A DNA stretch of 64,000 bases from Saccharofermentans sp. (lineage in GTDB: Bacteria > Bacillota > Clostridia > Saccharofermentanales > Saccharofermentanaceae). The notes beneath the pieces are model-generated. The model saw only the letters and a program-made list of their open reading frames with translations. It had not been told where the DNA came from and made no database searches. The stretch spans positions 62,001 to 126,000 of the forward strand of contig JAKSRC010000001.1 of the NCBI GenBank assembly GCA_024403855.1, written 5' to 3'. Below, one piece after another: positions 44,801 through 53,977 of the stretch (position 1 is the first letter of the stretch; each line of letters begins with the position of its first letter). Made by a program: the position numbers and the translations under genes.

Positions 44801-46915
44801 TTATTCGTTATTACCCTGATTAGGATCCGGCTGTTCCTGACCGGGATTAGGATTGGGATTCGGATCCGGTTCAGCAGGAACCGGTGTATCGGTCGGCTTT
44901 TCAGGAACAGGTGTATTTGTCGGTGTAGGAAGCGGTGTATTCGTCGGAAGCGCCGAGAATACTGCTGTAAATGAAGTGCTCTCCTTAACAACGAATGTGT
45001 AATTGTTTGAGTAGCTGATGATGTTACCTAAAGCATCCATCCAGTATTCAAACTTGAATCCGGTTGCAGGTGTAGCAGTAAGTGTAACCTGAGTATTGAG
45101 GTCGTACTGACCGCCGCCCTGAACGGTACCACTACCGTTAACATTTGCAGTAATTACAGCCTGCGGAGGTGTAGGTGTAGGAGTACCGCCATTCTGGTAA
45201 TCTTCCTTAGTTCCTACGTAGAGCTTTACTGATGATCTTCTTGCTACAGTCGTACCAGCCACAGGATTTGTGATAATTACGTACTGCTTCTTGGAATCTA
45301 ATGCGAGGACTTCAGAAGAACCTTCAATTGAATAGTTAAGGTTGCTCTCTTCAAGTTTCTTAATAGCTTCAGCAACATTCTTACCTACTACATCCGGAAC
45401 TACAGAAGACTTAGGCTCTGTAGCATAGATGATGATGACAGTCTCTCCTCTTAATACCTGAGCATTTGCTCCGGGTTCAGTTCTGATAACAAGACCAGGT
45501 TCAACATCATCAGAAGGTTCAGGACGAAGAACCGGCTCTAATCCAAGATTCTTCAAAGAAGTATATGCATCCTTGTAGTTTGCATATGTATAATCCTGAA
45601 GAATAATTGATTCATCAACAGAAGAAACTGTCAGGACGAGCTTACTGAGTCTGTTTGTAGTTGAAACTACAACACCCTCGCGAATGCTCTGTGCAATTAC
45701 AATTCCGGGCTTGTGCTCTGTAGATACAAGATACTCAACATCGTAATTTACTCCTGCAGCATCAAGTTTCTTGATAACTTCATCCGCAGTCAGACCGACA
45801 TAATTTTCGATCTCAAAATCAGTGTTCTGCTCAATCTGAGTAGCATTGCCGACAGCCTTTATAACAAGGACGCCAATACCGATAAGAACACCGATTATTA
45901 CAACAACGATAAGAGCAAGAAGAACATTATCCCTGAATCTTGAAATTCTTCTTGATTCAGCACTCTTTTCAATCTCAGAGATTTTCTCATACTCAGGATC
46001 CTGTCTGAATGAGATATTTGTCTCACTGCTTACAGACTTTTCGGGAACATTAGTAATAACACCATATACACCATTAGGATCAACGAGCAATGAATCGAGT
46101 TCAGTTACGAGCTGGCGCATCGTCTGATAACGTCTTTCAGGGCTCTTCTGCATACATTTAGCAATGATGGAATCAAGACCCTTCGGAATACCCTGCATAA
46201 GAGATGAAGGAACCGGTGGCGTCTCCTGCAAATGCTTTACGGCAATAGCAACATTAGAATCACCATCGAAAGGAAGTCTTCCTGTTACAAGCTCGAAAAG
46301 TGTTACACCCAAAGAATAAACATCAGACTGAGGACCGACATTACCACCTCTTGCCTGCTCAGGTGAGAAATAGTGAACAGAACCCATCTGAACACCGGTC
46401 ATTGTAATAGTTGTTGTAGAAGCAGCTCTTGCAATACCGAAATCTGTAATCTTCGCAACTCTGTCACGTGAAATAAGAATATTCTGAGGCTTAATATCTC
46501 TATGAACAATACCGTTCTGGTGAGCATAGTCGAGTGCAAGACCAATCTGAATTATGATCGGCACTGCGTGTCTCCAGTCAAGGTGTCCATTCTGATTAAT
46601 AAGGTCTTTTACCGTAATACCTTCAATATATTCCTGAACAATATATCTGAAATTACCTTCATGGCCGACACCGTAAACCTTTACGATGTTTGCATGATTC
46701 AAGGATGCTACGGACTTTGCTTCGGCATCAAAACGTCTAATGAAATCCTCATCAGAAGAGAACTCAGGCTTCAAAATCTTGACAGCCACATTGACTCCTG
46801 TTTGCATATCGATTCCCAGATATACGTTGGCCATACCGCCTGAGCCTATAAGCTTGACGATTCTGTACTTATTCGCAAATATCATGCCCTCAGGGCCGTG
46901 AACCTGATTTGCCAT
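44801..46915 (-). CDS. prkC: PASTA Ser/Thr protein kinase with extra C-terminal repeat domain
   Basis: 704 residues. The kinase domain (about 14-275) has GSGGMANVYLG, VAVK, HRDIKPQN and DFGIA. A single membrane helix (about 333-357) leads to three PASTA repeats (about 365-585) that sense peptidoglycan fragments. Unlike standard PrkC, another roughly 70-residue module follows, with the pattern of Listeria-Bacteroides/InlB-like repeats (GSGTVQGGGQYDLNTQVTLTATP-type start, GFKFEYW). A Pro/Thr/Asn-rich tail ends the protein. Its gene follows its phosphatase by 8 bp. Confidence 0.95.
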   Translation of the reverse strand: MANQVHGPEGMIFANKYRIVKLIGSGGMANVYLGIDMQTGVNVAVKILKPEFSSDEDFIRRFDAEAKSVASLNHANIVKVYGVGHEGNFRYIVQEYIEGITVKDLINQNGHLDWRHAVPIIIQIGLALDYAHQNGIVHRDIKPQNILISRDRVAKITDFGIARAASTTTITMTGVQMGSVHYFSPEQARGGNVGPQSDVYSLGVTLFELVTGRLPFDGDSNVAIAVKHLQETPPVPSSLMQGIPKGLDSIIAKCMQKSPERRYQTMRQLVTELDSLLVDPNGVYGVITNVPEKSVSSETNISFRQDPEYEKISEIEKSAESRRISRFRDNVLLALIVVVIIGVLIGIGVLVIKAVGNATQIEQNTDFEIENYVGLTADEVIKKLDAAGVNYDVEYLVSTEHKPGIVIAQSIREGVVVSTTNRLSKLVLTVSSVDESIILQDYTYANYKDAYTSLKNLGLEPVLRPEPSDDVEPGLVIRTEPGANAQVLRGETVIIIYATEPKSSVVPDVVGKNVAEAIKKLEESNLNYSIEGSSEVLALDSKKQYVIITNPVAGTTVARRSSVKLYVGTKEDYQNGGTPTPTPPQAVITANVNGSGTVQGGGQYDLNTQVTLTATPATGFKFEYWMDALGNIISYSNNYTFVVKESTSFTAVFSALPTNTPLPTPTNTPVPEKPTDTPVPAEPDPNPNPNPGQEQPDPNQGNNE

Positions 46916-46923
46916 AAATCCCC

Positions 46924-47670
46924 CTATAATTCGGCGCGGCGTTCAGCCTTGCCTATTGTAACCGTTATATTATCACTACTTTGACCCTTAAGCGCCTGTT
47001 CAATCAACTTGGTACAGATGCTCTCAGGATTGTTTCTTGGCATCGTACAGGACTTGAATTCTTCTGGGCTCATATAGGAATAAAGTCCGTCAGAGCACAA
47101 AAAGACCAAATCGCCGTAACTTATATTATAACTGTAAATGTCAGGATTGAGATACTTATTCTCTCCCAACACCATACAGAGCTTACCCTTATCCGGATGA
47201 TCTTTTGCTTCTTCCTCAGTAATAATGCCTTTCTTTATGAGCTCTGTAGTGCGCTCATGATCTTCAGTAAGCTTGATGAGTTCAGAAGCGTGAAGAAGAT
47301 ATCCCCTGGTATCACCAATATGAGCGATAGTAAGTTCAGTATCCTTTATCAGTGCAATAGTAAGTGTCGTGCACATTCCAAAACGCTCTCTATGCTCAAG
47401 GCAATCATGAAGAATATCAATATTTACATTATTAAAAATCTGCTTAAGTAAGCTCGGAAGCTCATCTCTTTCTTTTACAAAAGGAAGGCTCTTTTTAAGA
47501 AGATTCATAGAAGAATCTACGGCTATCTTACTTGCTATTTCGCCACAGACTTCTCCACCGACACCGTCTGCTACAGCCATACAAAGATAATTACCTATCA
47601 TTTCCAAAGCAAAACTATCTTCGTTTTTCTCCCTGACCGGGCCTTTTTCAGACTTACCGTAAATTAACAT
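46924..47670 (-). CDS. prpC: PP2C-type Ser/Thr phosphatase, partner of PrkC
   Basis: 248 residues with PPM metal-site motifs in order: KNEDSFAL (about 15-22), VADGVGGEVCGE, AHIGDTRGYLL, LTEDH and SSDN-type QSSDNITV near the end. It reverses PrkC phosphorylation. It overlaps rlmN by 7 bp and precedes prkC, the usual Firmicutes order. Confidence 0.96.
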   Translation of the reverse strand: MLIYGKSEKGPVREKNEDSFALEMIGNYLCMAVADGVGGEVCGEIASKIAVDSSMNLLKKSLPFVKERDELPSLLKQIFNNVNIDILHDCLEHRERFGMCTTLTIALIKDTELTIAHIGDTRGYLLHASELIKLTEDHERTTELIKKGIITEEEAKDHPDKGKLCMVLGENKYLNPDIYSYNISYGDLVFLCSDGLYSYMSPEEFKSCTMPRNNPESICTKLIEQALKGQSSDNITVTIGKAERRAEL

Positions 47671-48704
47671 CTCTCAGCCTCAATGGTTCCTCTTCTAAGC
47701 TGTCCGCAGGCAGCCATGATATCACTGCCCATTTCGCGCCTTATAGTAGCATTGATTCCGCCGGATTCAAGAATGTCTCTGAACTGCTTAACTCCGGAAG
47801 GTGATGTCGACTGGAATTTTGTACCGGGCACTTTATTAGCGGAAATAAGATTTACATGATAAAGGCCACCCTTTAAGAGTTTTACAAGTTCTTTTGCACA
47901 TTCAGGTGTGTCATTTATGCCGGCAAAAAGGCTATATTCAAAAGTAACTCTTCTCTTGGTCGCAATCGTATAATCCTTACAGGACTTCATGAGTTTCTCA
48001 ATAGAAAAGGCTTTTGCAATAGGCATAAGTGTTTTTCGAAGTTCATCATTAGGTGCATGCAAAGAAATCGAGAGATTAACCTGAAGACCTTCCTTTGTGA
48101 ATTCTTCGATTTTATTAACTAATCCACATGTAGACAAAGTAATATGGCGAGCTCCAAGATTAAGTCCATTAGGATCATTTGCAAGCCTGATAAAGCGCAT
48201 TACATTATCGTAATTATCAAAGGGCTCTCCTATTCCCATGATTACGACACTTCTGATTCTCTCTCCAAGCAATTTCTGAGTTACTGAAATCTGTGCAAGT
48301 ATCTCGCCTGCTGACAAAGATCTTCCAAAATCGATTTTTGCCGAAGCACAGAAAGCACATCCCATTCTGCATCCTGCCTGTGAAGAAACGCAGACAGAAA
48401 TACCCGGCTTATACCTCATTGCAACAGTCTCAATAATGTTACCGTCGTAGAGCTTATACACGAACTTCTCAGTTCCATCCAGCTTCGAAACCAGATGATT
48501 TATCAGTTCAAAACCACCGAAAATAAAGTCTTCTTCGAGAAGTGCCCTTACATTCTTAGGGACATTCGTCATGTCATCGGTTGTCACAGCACCCGATGAA
48601 AGCCAGCCGTAAATCTGTGAAGCACGGTACTTGGGAACCTCGCGCTCTTTACACCAGAGTTCAAGATCTTCAAGAGTCAAATCCAAACAGAACTTATCTT
48701 TCAA
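47664..48704 (-). CDS. rlmN: Radical-SAM 23S rRNA / tRNA adenine-C2 methyltransferase
   Basis: 346 residues from a TTG at 48704: AAGGA lies 9 nt upstream, whereas a TTG 6 bp earlier is only 3 nt from it. CRMGCAFC is the CX3CX2C cluster motif; MGIGEP is the SAM-binding GGEP-like motif, and the C-terminal Cys that receives the methyl lies in RREMGSDIMAACGQL. It methylates A2503 of 23S rRNA and A37 of some tRNAs. The overlap with prpC couples them. Confidence 0.96.
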   Translation of the reverse strand: MKDKFCLDLTLEDLELWCKEREVPKYRASQIYGWLSSGAVTTDDMTNVPKNVRALLEEDFIFGGFELINHLVSKLDGTEKFVYKLYDGNIIETVAMRYKPGISVCVSSQAGCRMGCAFCASAKIDFGRSLSAGEILAQISVTQKLLGERIRSVVIMGIGEPFDNYDNVMRFIRLANDPNGLNLGARHITLSTCGLVNKIEEFTKEGLQVNLSISLHAPNDELRKTLMPIAKAFSIEKLMKSCKDYTIATKRRVTFEYSLFAGINDTPECAKELVKLLKGGLYHVNLISANKVPGTKFQSTSPSGVKQFRDILESGGINATIRREMGSDIMAACGQLRRGTIEAERC

Positions 48705-48706
48705 GA

Positions 48707-50122
48707 TCAATCTTCCTTTCTATCTTTTTCCATACGGCAAATAAAGAATCCTTCGCACTTATCCTTATCTGGGCGAAGAGTAATCATGCCATTTGAAATA
48801 CTCTGCTGCCTGTCTTCGTCCATATACATTCCTTCAGGAAGATACTTTTCGATAGACACGCTATGAAAACTTTCATGTTCACTTAAGAATTTCGCAACCT
48901 GTTTCTGATTTTCTTCAGAATTAACAGTACAGGTGCAGTAAACAAGCGTTCCGCCGGGACGGACCAACTTTGCTGCTTCAGTAAGAATCGAATACTGCAA
49001 TGGAATCAATTCATCAAGTCCGTCAAACGAAAACTTCTCTCTTATATCTGGCTTTCTACCCAAAAGGCCAAGACCACTACAAGGAACATCACACAGAACG
49101 ATATCGTATGACTTATTAGCAATCTTATCATTCTCAGCTAACTTGGAAGCATCAGCAAGGACAGTCTCAATCGAATTCAAACCAAGCCTCATACAATTAT
49201 CTTTAATGAGTTCAAGTCTTGATTCATTAACATCAACAGATATAATGCTGACCTTGTCATTTGCCAGCTGTGCCATATGTGTAGACTTACCACCAGGAGC
49301 AGCACAACAGTCGAGGATCTTATCAGAAGTTTTAGGATCTGCCACTAAAGACGCAAGCATGGCTCCCTGACCCTGAACGAACATACCGTATTTATTGAAG
49401 CACTCAGAATTCTCCAGACCATTGAGGCCAGATGTAATTTCAACGCTATCAGGAATAAAGCTTCCTTTAACAGCTGATATATTTTCGCTTGAGAGTTCCT
49501 TTAAAAGCTCTGACTGAGTAATCTTATTTGCATCAAATCTGACAGTTATATGCTGTGGTTCAAGCAAAGCCATTCCAATTTCAAAAGCACCCTGCTTGCC
49601 AAAATCCTTCTTAAGAATTCCGAAGATTTCAGGCTTTAACGCTACTCTTAAGTTAGGTTTAAACTGGTCAAGTGATCTCTTTTCTTCAGGAGCATCAGCA
49701 AATTTTCTCAAAACAGCATTAACAAAACCAGAAGCCTTGTGATTATACTTCTTGGTAATCTCGACCGAAGCATCAACAGCCGCATAGGATGGAATATTAT
49801 TCCCGAACTGAATCTGCCAGACAGCCATTCTTATGGCCGTCCTGGATACAGGATCCATGAGTTCTGTTTCTTCTTTGGTAATATGCCTTACAAGAAAATC
49901 AATCGAATATGTATAAGTAAGCGTTCCATAAAGCATCGCTCTTGCAAAATCAAGTTTCCTGCCTTCCGAAGCAGCAATTTTGTCAGCTTTCTTGATAACG
50001 AGATTCGAAAAAGCATCCTGCTCATAAACCCAGTAAAGCATGAGAAAGGTCAGTTCTCTCTCATTGCCTTCGCAAATAAGTCTTTGGAGTTCTTTCTTAT
50101 TGAATTTAATCTCGTCTGACAT
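48707..50122 (-). CDS. rsmB: 16S rRNA m5C967 methyltransferase
   Basis: 471 residues from the ATG at 50122; 51 bp of upstream in-frame sequence lies inside fmt. An N-terminal NusB-like helical domain is followed by the methyltransferase with CCAAPGGKSTHM, DVPCSGLG (catalytic Cys) and VYCTCTVNSEEN (second Cys). It methylates C967 of 16S rRNA. The Shine-Dalgarno is weak (ATCGAG), so translation may depend on fmt. Confidence 0.95.
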   Translation of the reverse strand: MSDEIKFNKKELQRLICEGNERELTFLMLYWVYEQDAFSNLVIKKADKIAASEGRKLDFARAMLYGTLTYTYSIDFLVRHITKEETELMDPVSRTAIRMAVWQIQFGNNIPSYAAVDASVEITKKYNHKASGFVNAVLRKFADAPEEKRSLDQFKPNLRVALKPEIFGILKKDFGKQGAFEIGMALLEPQHITVRFDANKITQSELLKELSSENISAVKGSFIPDSVEITSGLNGLENSECFNKYGMFVQGQGAMLASLVADPKTSDKILDCCAAPGGKSTHMAQLANDKVSIISVDVNESRLELIKDNCMRLGLNSIETVLADASKLAENDKIANKSYDIVLCDVPCSGLGLLGRKPDIREKFSFDGLDELIPLQYSILTEAAKLVRPGGTLVYCTCTVNSEENQKQVAKFLSEHESFHSVSIEKYLPEGMYMDEDRQQSISNGMITLRPDKDKCEGFFICRMEKDRKED

Positions 50123-50133
50123 AACTCGATTTA

Positions 50134-51093
50134 TTACAAAATGGGGCTTCCAACAGTGAAGTTGTGAGCGCAATCGCTTGCTCTAAGCTTCTTACCACCC
50201 GGTTGCTGAAGTTCCTTTACCTTCAGGAAACCATTTCCACACTTAACAATAAGATTCTCACCTTTTGCCTTTACAACAGTACCGGGAACAGAATTTACTA
50301 ATTCGCCGGGAACAATGGATTCATCTTCAATAACTTCAGAATCAAGAACCTTAAGTTTGTTCTCGCCTTTCATTACAAAGGCACCCGGCCATGAACTCAA
50401 AGCTCTTACTCTGTTGTGGATTGCCACTGCGTCCTGCTCCCATGTAAATTCACCTTCAGCAGGTTCAATGGGCGGACATGAAGTAGCAATTGAATCGTCC
50501 TGCTTAATAGTTGAAAGATTGCCTGCTACCCAGTTATCAATTAACTCAGGAAGTTTTGCTGCACTTTCATCTGCAAGTCTCATCATAAGAGAATCAGTAT
50601 GTTCATTAGGATCAATTGCGACTTCAATCTTATCGATAATATCACCGGTATCCATACCGACATCCATCTTCATATAAGTGATTCCGGTTACCTTGTCGCC
50701 TTCAAGAATCGCACGCTGAACAGGAGCTGAGCCTCTTCTTAAAGGAAGAAGGCTTCCATGGCAATTGATACAGCCATACTTGGGAAGATCAAGAACCGCC
50801 TTAGGGAGAATCTTTCCATATGCAGCAGTAACAATAAGGTCAGCATTATACTCAGAAAGCTTGGCAAACGCCTCCTCAGTCTTCAATGTAGCAGGTTGAT
50901 AAACTTCAATACCGTTTTCCAAAGCCATTACTTTTACAGGAGGTGCTGTAAGAATATGCTTTCTTCCAACCGGCTTGTCAGGCTGGCAAAGAGCTAAAAC
51001 AACATTAAAGCCTGCATCAATAAGCGACTTAAGATTAACGCTTGCAAATTCAGGCGTTCCCATGAAGATAACCTTGAGTTCACTTCTGTTCAT
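50134..51093 (-). CDS. fmt: Methionyl-tRNA formyltransferase
   Basis: 319 residues. VIFMGTPEFASV (8-19), CHGSLLPLRRGSAPVQ (catalytic His and Asn neighbour) and GITYMKMDVGMDTGDI are the family blocks; the C-terminal OB-like domain recognises initiator tRNA. GAGG lies 9 nt before the ATG, inside the end of def. It formylates Met-tRNA, the substrate that Def later acts on. Confidence 0.97.
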   Translation of the reverse strand: MNRSELKVIFMGTPEFASVNLKSLIDAGFNVVLALCQPDKPVGRKHILTAPPVKVMALENGIEVYQPATLKTEEAFAKLSEYNADLIVTAAYGKILPKAVLDLPKYGCINCHGSLLPLRRGSAPVQRAILEGDKVTGITYMKMDVGMDTGDIIDKIEVAIDPNEHTDSLMMRLADESAAKLPELIDNWVAGNLSTIKQDDSIATSCPPIEPAEGEFTWEQDAVAIHNRVRALSSWPGAFVMKGENKLKVLDSEVIEDESIVPGELVNSVPGTVVKAKGENLIVKCGNGFLKVKELQQPGGKKLRASDCAHNFTVGSPIL

Positions 51094-51097
51094 TCAA

Positions 51098-51580
51098 TTA
51101 ATCCTCAGCGCTATCTGCTTTGTAAATCTTGCCGTCAACAGACTTATCAATGAAAAGGATTCCATCAAGGTGGTCATTCTCGTGGCAGATGCATCTTGCA
51201 AGAAGTTCTTCTGCTTCCAAGACAAACTCTTCACCATTTCTGTTAAGAGCCTTAATCTTTACATACTCAGGTCTTTCAACCTCACAAGTCTTGCCAGGAA
51301 CAGAAAGGCAGCCTTCGCCATCAATCTGTGAACCGGATGTCTCTAAAATCTCAGGATTAATGAATTCGATAAGGCCATGCTCATCACCGACATCAACGAT
51401 GAAAATCCTTCTTAATACGCCGACCTGAGGAGCAGCAATACCAATGCCTCTGCCTTCAAAATACATAGTGTCAGCCATATCATCCAGGAGCTTAATTATC
51501 CTAGGCGTAATCTCATCTACAGGTCTGCATGTCTTTCGAATAAGCGGATCATCTTCCAAAACCAAATTTCTTAAAGCCAT
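51098..51580 (-). CDS. def: Peptide deformylase
   Basis: 160 residues from the ATG at 51580 with GGAGG 7 nt upstream. The three motifs GIGIAAPQVG, EGCLSVPG and CHENDHLDG are present, but the third reads CHENDHLDG where HEXDH is normal: here H-E-N-D-H is intact. It removes the formyl group from new proteins. First gene of the def-to-thiN operon, led by the promoter at 51614-51641. Confidence 0.97.
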   Translation of the reverse strand: MALRNLVLEDDPLIRKTCRPVDEITPRIIKLLDDMADTMYFEGRGIGIAAPQVGVLRRIFIVDVGDEHGLIEFINPEILETSGSQIDGEGCLSVPGKTCEVERPEYVKIKALNRNGEEFVLEAEELLARCICHENDHLDGILFIDKSVDGKIYKADSAED

Positions 51581-51613
51581 TTTTAGGCCTCCAATCAATA
51601 ATTTTCCATAATC

Positions 51614-51641
51614 ATTATAATTTTTAATATATAAATTACAA
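51614..51641 (-). promoter_or_regulatory. Promoter of the def-to-thiN operon
   Basis: Minus strand TTGTAA (51636-51641), 16-bp spacer, TATAAT (51614-51619). A palindrome TGAGTgaACTCA lies just upstream (about 51646-51657). Confidence 0.65.
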
Positions 51642-51691
51642 GTAAATGAGTTCACTCACTAGCGCTCTAAAATTATGCATCTTACATATAA

Positions 51692-51729
51692 AAAGCCCGC
51701 CCCTCTGCATAAGCAAAAAGGCGGGCTTT
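51692..51729 (-). terminator. Terminator of the purine nucleoside phosphorylase-ahcY operon
   Basis: Minus strand AAAGCCCGCC/GGCGGGCTTT stem followed by T residues, 17 bp after ahcY. Confidence 0.92.
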
Positions 51730-51746
51730 AGTAAGAATAGTTAAGA

Positions 51747-53006
51747 TCAGAGATCCCAGGAGCTGATATACTTCTGCTGCTCAGGTGTAAGAGTATCAAT
51801 TGTAATACCCTTGGTCGAAAGAAGAATCTCAGCAACACGGTTATCAATAACTTCAGGAGTCTGATATACGTCGATAGGAAGTCTTTCAGGATTATTAGCA
51901 ATATACATCGCTGACTGTGCCTGCAAAGCAAAGCTCATATCCATAATTTCTACAGGGTGTCCGTCACCGGAAGCAAGGTTAACAAGTCTTCCCTCTGCGA
52001 TAACACATACTGTATTACCGTTTGAAAGCTTATATCCGATAATGTTGTTTCTAAGTTCTGACTTTTCGACACAGATCTCGTTAAGTTCCTTAACGCTTAC
52101 TTCACAGTCGAAATGTCCGGCATTACAGCATACAGCGCCATCTTTCATTGCTTCGAAATGTCTTCCAACGATTACATCCTTGCAGCCTGTAACAGTAACG
52201 AAAAAATCACCCAAAGGAGCTGCGTCATCCATAGTCAAGACTTCATATCCTTCCATAATGGCTTCACAAGCCTTTACAGGATCGATTTCAGTTACGATAA
52301 CCTTTGCACCAAGGCCCTTAGCTCTCATAGCAACACCACGACCACACATGCCATATCCGGCAACAACTACAGTCTTACCTGCAACTACAAGGTTGGTTGT
52401 AGCCATGATAGCTGTCCAAACAGATTGGCCTGTTCCGAATCTGTTGTCAAAAAGGTGCTTACATCTTGCATCGTTTACGGCAATTACAGGATAAAGCAAC
52501 TTGTTATCGCCCTTTAATATCTCAAGTCTGTGAACGCCGGTTGTTGTCTCTTCGCATCCGCCTCTTACATTTGCTGCAAGTTCTTTAAGCTCTGAGTGAA
52601 GAAGCAAAGCAAAGTCTCCACCGTCATCAATAACGATATCTGGCTTAAATTCCAAAGCCTTCTTAAGTCTTCCCCAATACTCTTCTTCGCTATCACCATG
52701 AACAGCATATACATTCATAATATCCATGGATGCAAGTGCTGCAGCAACATCATCCTGTGTAGACAGAGGATTGCAGCCGGTAAGAGCTACTTCTGCACCG
52801 CCTCTTGCTAAAGCTCTTGCAAGGCATGCTGTCTTTGCTTCAACGTGAACTGAAACCGATACTTTAAGTCCCTTAAAAGGCTGCTTTTCGATAAGTTCAC
52901 TCTCAATAGCGCGAAGAACAGGCATATTGCGATATGCCCATTCAATTTTCTCCTTGCCTGTGTGGGCAAGGTTAATATCTCTTACTTCATAGTTAAACTT
53001 AGCCAT
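51747..53006 (-). CDS. ahcY: Adenosylhomocysteinase
   Basis: 419 residues. The N-terminal block with NMPVLRAIE, the NAD-binding GYGMCGRGVAMRAKGLGA, and FGTGQSVWTAI are typical of the bacterial/archaeal type. It splits S-adenosylhomocysteine to homocysteine and adenosine, keeping methylation going. It follows a purine nucleoside phosphorylase gene by 13 bp, which could remove the adenosine side product or inosine derived from it. GGGGAG precedes the ATG. Confidence 0.96.
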   Translation of the reverse strand: MAKFNYEVRDINLAHTGKEKIEWAYRNMPVLRAIESELIEKQPFKGLKVSVSVHVEAKTACLARALARGGAEVALTGCNPLSTQDDVAAALASMDIMNVYAVHGDSEEEYWGRLKKALEFKPDIVIDDGGDFALLLHSELKELAANVRGGCEETTTGVHRLEILKGDNKLLYPVIAVNDARCKHLFDNRFGTGQSVWTAIMATTNLVVAGKTVVVAGYGMCGRGVAMRAKGLGAKVIVTEIDPVKACEAIMEGYEVLTMDDAAPLGDFFVTVTGCKDVIVGRHFEAMKDGAVCCNAGHFDCEVSVKELNEICVEKSELRNNIIGYKLSNGNTVCVIAEGRLVNLASGDGHPVEIMDMSFALQAQSAMYIANNPERLPIDVYQTPEVIDNRVAEILLSTKGITIDTLTPEQQKYISSWDL

Positions 53007-53019
53007 AGAACTCTCCCCT

Positions 53020-53883
53020 TTATATTTCTAATCTCTTTACGAATTCTTTTACTAATGCGCAACTGTTCTCAGATGCCAATGCTGCATTATCAAGCACTTC
53101 GCGCTCAGAGAGAGCATTACCGGAAATGCCGGCTGCCATATTAGTAATGCAGGACATAGCAGCAACACGAATACCCATATGAGATGCAGCAACTGCTTCA
53201 GGAACAGTTGACATACCAACGCAGTCTGCTCCCAAAACTCTCAGAGCTCTTATCTCTGCAGGAGTCTCATACTGAGGTCCTTTACTGTATGCATAAACAC
53301 CTCTGCTGATTCTGATATTAAGATCTCTTGCACCATTTACAAGGATATCTGTAAGTTCCGGATCGTAAACATGACATTGGTCAGGAAATCTGGTACCAAA
53401 CTCGGCCAGATTGGGTCCTCTAAGAACAGGCTCAGCAAAGAATGAAATGTGATCTGTAATTGCAACGAGCTCAGGAACCTTCATATCCATATTAATGCCA
53501 CCGGATGCATTTGTAAGAAGAAGGACTTTTACTCCAAGTCTGCCCATTACTCGTACATAGAAAGAAACTGTATCCATCGGATAGCCTTCATAGTAATGGA
53601 ATCTGCCATTCATCATAAAAACAGGCTTTCCTGAGAGCGTACCAACAATAAGGCTTCCTTTGTGTCCCGGTGCAGTTGAAACGGGAAATCCGGGTATATC
53701 CTTGTAAGGTATCTCAATGGCCTCCTCTGCCATCTGGGACAAAGGTCCCAAACCCGAACCCAAAACAATACAAACTGACGGAATTGTGCGGTCAGACAAA
53801 ATGCTCCTGATATAATCAGCAGCACCGTCAACACGCAAGATAAATTCATTAACATCTGTAATCATAGGCTCATTATATATCAT
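53020..53883 (-). CDS. Purine nucleoside phosphorylase (trimeric type)
   Basis: 287 residues. GSGLGPLSQ binds phosphate, FHYYEGY and TNASGGIN are the family blocks, and GMSTVPEAVAA with CITNMAAG ends the active site. The trimeric class mainly uses guanosine and inosine. Start is uncertain: ATG at 53883 or a second in-frame ATG at 53865; neither has a clear Shine-Dalgarno, and a TATAAT lies 6 nt before the second. It leads the ahcY operon. Confidence 0.92.
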   Translation of the reverse strand: MIYNEPMITDVNEFILRVDGAADYIRSILSDRTIPSVCIVLGSGLGPLSQMAEEAIEIPYKDIPGFPVSTAPGHKGSLIVGTLSGKPVFMMNGRFHYYEGYPMDTVSFYVRVMGRLGVKVLLLTNASGGINMDMKVPELVAITDHISFFAEPVLRGPNLAEFGTRFPDQCHVYDPELTDILVNGARDLNIRISRGVYAYSKGPQYETPAEIRALRVLGADCVGMSTVPEAVAASHMGIRVAAMSCITNMAAGISGNALSEREVLDNAALASENSCALVKEFVKRLEI

Positions 53884-53924
53884 TTAGAGCATGAAAACTC
53901 ATATAAAGAAAAGACATAAATTAA

Positions 53925-53953
53925 AACGGCTACCTCCAAATGAGATAGCCGTT
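53925..53953 (-). terminator. Terminator of secA
   Basis: Minus strand AACGGCTA pairs with TAGCCGTT, followed by a moderate T-rich tract, 25 bp after the secA stop. Confidence 0.75.
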
Positions 53954-53977
53954 GATAGTCTAATTAAGTTTAAGGAA

